Assembly: GCA_902621855.1 (NCBI GenBank)
Contig: CACNNQ010000004.1
Coordinates: 1 to 64,000 of the forward strand
Length of the DNA: 64,000 bases
DNA from: an uncultured Alphaproteobacteria bacterium
Lineage (GTDB): Bacteria > Pseudomonadota > Alphaproteobacteria > HIMB59 > GCA-002718135
Direction: 5' to 3'
The notes beneath the pieces are model-generated. The model ran no database searches. It had not been told where the DNA came from and saw nothing but the letters and a program-made list of their open reading frames with translations. Below, in pieces: positions 63,347 to 64,000 of the stretch (its first letter is position 1; each line of letters begins with the position of its first letter). A program made the translations under genes and the position numbers.

Positions 63347-63664
63347 TTATGAGGTTGGAGCAGAGAAATCAACTTTATTACCCATTTCTCTTACTACTGT
63401 TAAATCAACTGACTCTAGAGTAATTGCTTCAGATAGTGTTCCAGCAGCTTTTGCTTTTAATGCACACGCAGCAACTGCTTCAAAAGTATCAGCTTGCGAA
63501 ATCATTACAAAATCGTATTGACCTCTGGTAATGTGATAATCTAATACTTTACCGCCAACACTATTCATCATTTTTTCCATTGCTGCTCTTCTATCAGACG
63601 AGCCATTAATAATACCGTCTGCACCTTTTTGTGAATAAATTCCTAAAGATATAAATGTTTTCAT
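63347..63664 (-). CDS. GYD-domain protein
   Basis: The 105-residue protein fits the GYD family (ferredoxin-like fold, about 90-105 aa). The YHITRGQYDFVMISQADTFEAVAACALKA stretch is the name-giving region, with GQYDF in place of GxYD. It is cytosolic and its biochemical role is unknown to me. The AGGAG (63668-63672 on the reading strand) just upstream is a strong ribosome-binding site. It faces the terminator at its 3' end. Confidence 0.88.
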   Translation of the reverse strand: MKTFISLGIYSQKGADGIINGSSDRRAAMEKMMNSVGGKVLDYHITRGQYDFVMISQADTFEAVAACALKAKAAGTLSEAITLESVDLTVVREMGNKVDFSAPTS

Positions 63665-63732
63665 ATAAACTCCTTTATAAATGAATATTATAAACTTAAT
63701 TAAAATATTATTTTATAACAAAAAGGAAATAT

Positions 63733-63858
63733 ATGTTTGAATTTTTATCATTTATGATTGGTATTATGATTATGGGGCCAATTGTGTATCTCTATTTTTC
63801 TTTGCAAGAACTTAAAAAAAGAATAAAATTACTTGAAGAAAATTTTAAAAATAAATAA
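63733..63858 (+). CDS. Tiny membrane protein with coiled-coil-like tail, 41 aa
   Basis: An ATG frame of 41 codons begins after AAAAGGAAAT, a good ribosome-binding site (AGGA, 63724-63727). It encodes a hydrophobic N-terminal segment (FEFLSFMIGIMIMGPIVYLY) and a charged helical tail (KKRIKLLEENFKNK), the usual pattern of a small anchored coiled coil. It has no assigned family. The site, spacing and amphipathic tail make it more likely real than chance. Confidence 0.55.
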   Translation: MFEFLSFMIGIMIMGPIVYLYFSLQELKKRIKLLEENFKNK

Positions 63859-64000
63859 ATAAATTAAATTAAAAAATATGTTTTTTTCAATATATTTTTG
63901 AAGTTTCTAACTTTTACATGCATTTCATTCACAATCTATTAAATATAATTGTTATAACTCGTATTAATTAATTAATATTTATTTAAAATAGGAAAATTAA
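63859..64000. other. AT-rich intergenic end of the window
   Basis: I see no coding frame in this 142-base stretch. It ends with AGGAAAATTAA (63990-64000), which looks like a ribosome-binding site for a gene starting just beyond the window, on the plus strand. The repeated ATTAATTAATTAAT near 63965 is AT-rich filler and gives no clear hairpin. Confidence 0.5.

Noticed and set aside
63303-63521. Plus-strand open frame over the GYD gene and its terminator
   Set aside because: It runs through the hairpin terminator and is antisense to a well-supported GYD protein; it has no ribosome-binding site and no protein-like composition.

Overview
The window is very AT-rich, densely packed DNA from a streamlined alphaproteobacterium, most like the free-living marine groups (SAR11, HIMB59 or AEGEAN-169 type). 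This placement rests on neighbourhoods I know from alphaproteobacteria: uvrA|ssb-gyrA-coaD, an AAA ATPase|yajC-secD-secF, and recG|sdhE-mfd. It also rests on the alphaproteobacterial CPVSGF form of the first UvrA zinc module. No species-level call is possible. I see no insertion sequence, prophage, CRISPR array or rRNA operon, and one tRNA (Lys, UUU). No stretch of 300 bases lacks a gene.

Layout. 0-4 kb: the end of an Hda-like gene, aspS, an EamA exporter, a small membrane gene and an AlkA-type glycosylase. 4-9.3 kb: a complete BMP-type nucleoside ABC importer (ATPase, two permeases, periplasmic binding protein) followed by a purine-type phosphoribosyltransferase, so uptake and salvage sit together. 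9.3-12 kb: nitroreductase, rhodanese, small unknowns and a second EamA exporter. 12-16.7 kb: TrpB2, then DUF1015-serC-serA, a coupled serine-biosynthesis unit. 16.7-25.6 kb: htpG, a seven-gene run (lytic transglycosylase lipoprotein, M20 amidohydrolase, ABC-2 permease, TVP38, small membrane protein, PhyH-type dioxygenase, nucleoside hydrolase), and convergent psuK-psuG for pseudouridine breakdown. 25.6-30.4 kb: a 1009-residue kinase / M23 / ammoniophospholyase-like fusion, a LysE exporter, a DUF4864 protein and an HMCES/YedK protein. 30.4-33.4 kb: mcl-mtkA-mtkB (malyl-CoA lyase and malate thiokinase).

34.2-40.1 kb holds the most interesting block: a creatininase-family hydrolase, a BchC-like dehydrogenase, a divergent PTPS/QueD-like protein, a GT4 glycosyltransferase, a SAM methyltransferase, a stand-alone RibD-type reductase and a RibA-type GTP cyclohydrolase II. 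Together they look like a pathway turning GTP into a glycosylated and/or methylated pteridine- or pyrimidine-type compound whose product I cannot name.

40.1-64 kb: peroxiredoxin, two more EamA exporters, a class III aminotransferase, acylphosphatase, an FKBP-rhodanese fusion, the DUF815 ATPase, yajC-secD-secF, sodB, uvrA|ssb, gyrA-coaD, tRNA-Lys, a YkgJ-like protein, recG|sdhE-mfd, a soluble PQQ-type sugar dehydrogenase, a GYD protein and a tiny membrane ORF.

Gene packing is extreme. Codirectional genes overlap by 1, 4, 8 or 11 nt at 16 junctions. Ten convergent pairs overlap at their stops. Three divergent pairs have start codons that abut or overlap. Only two convincing hairpin terminators were found.
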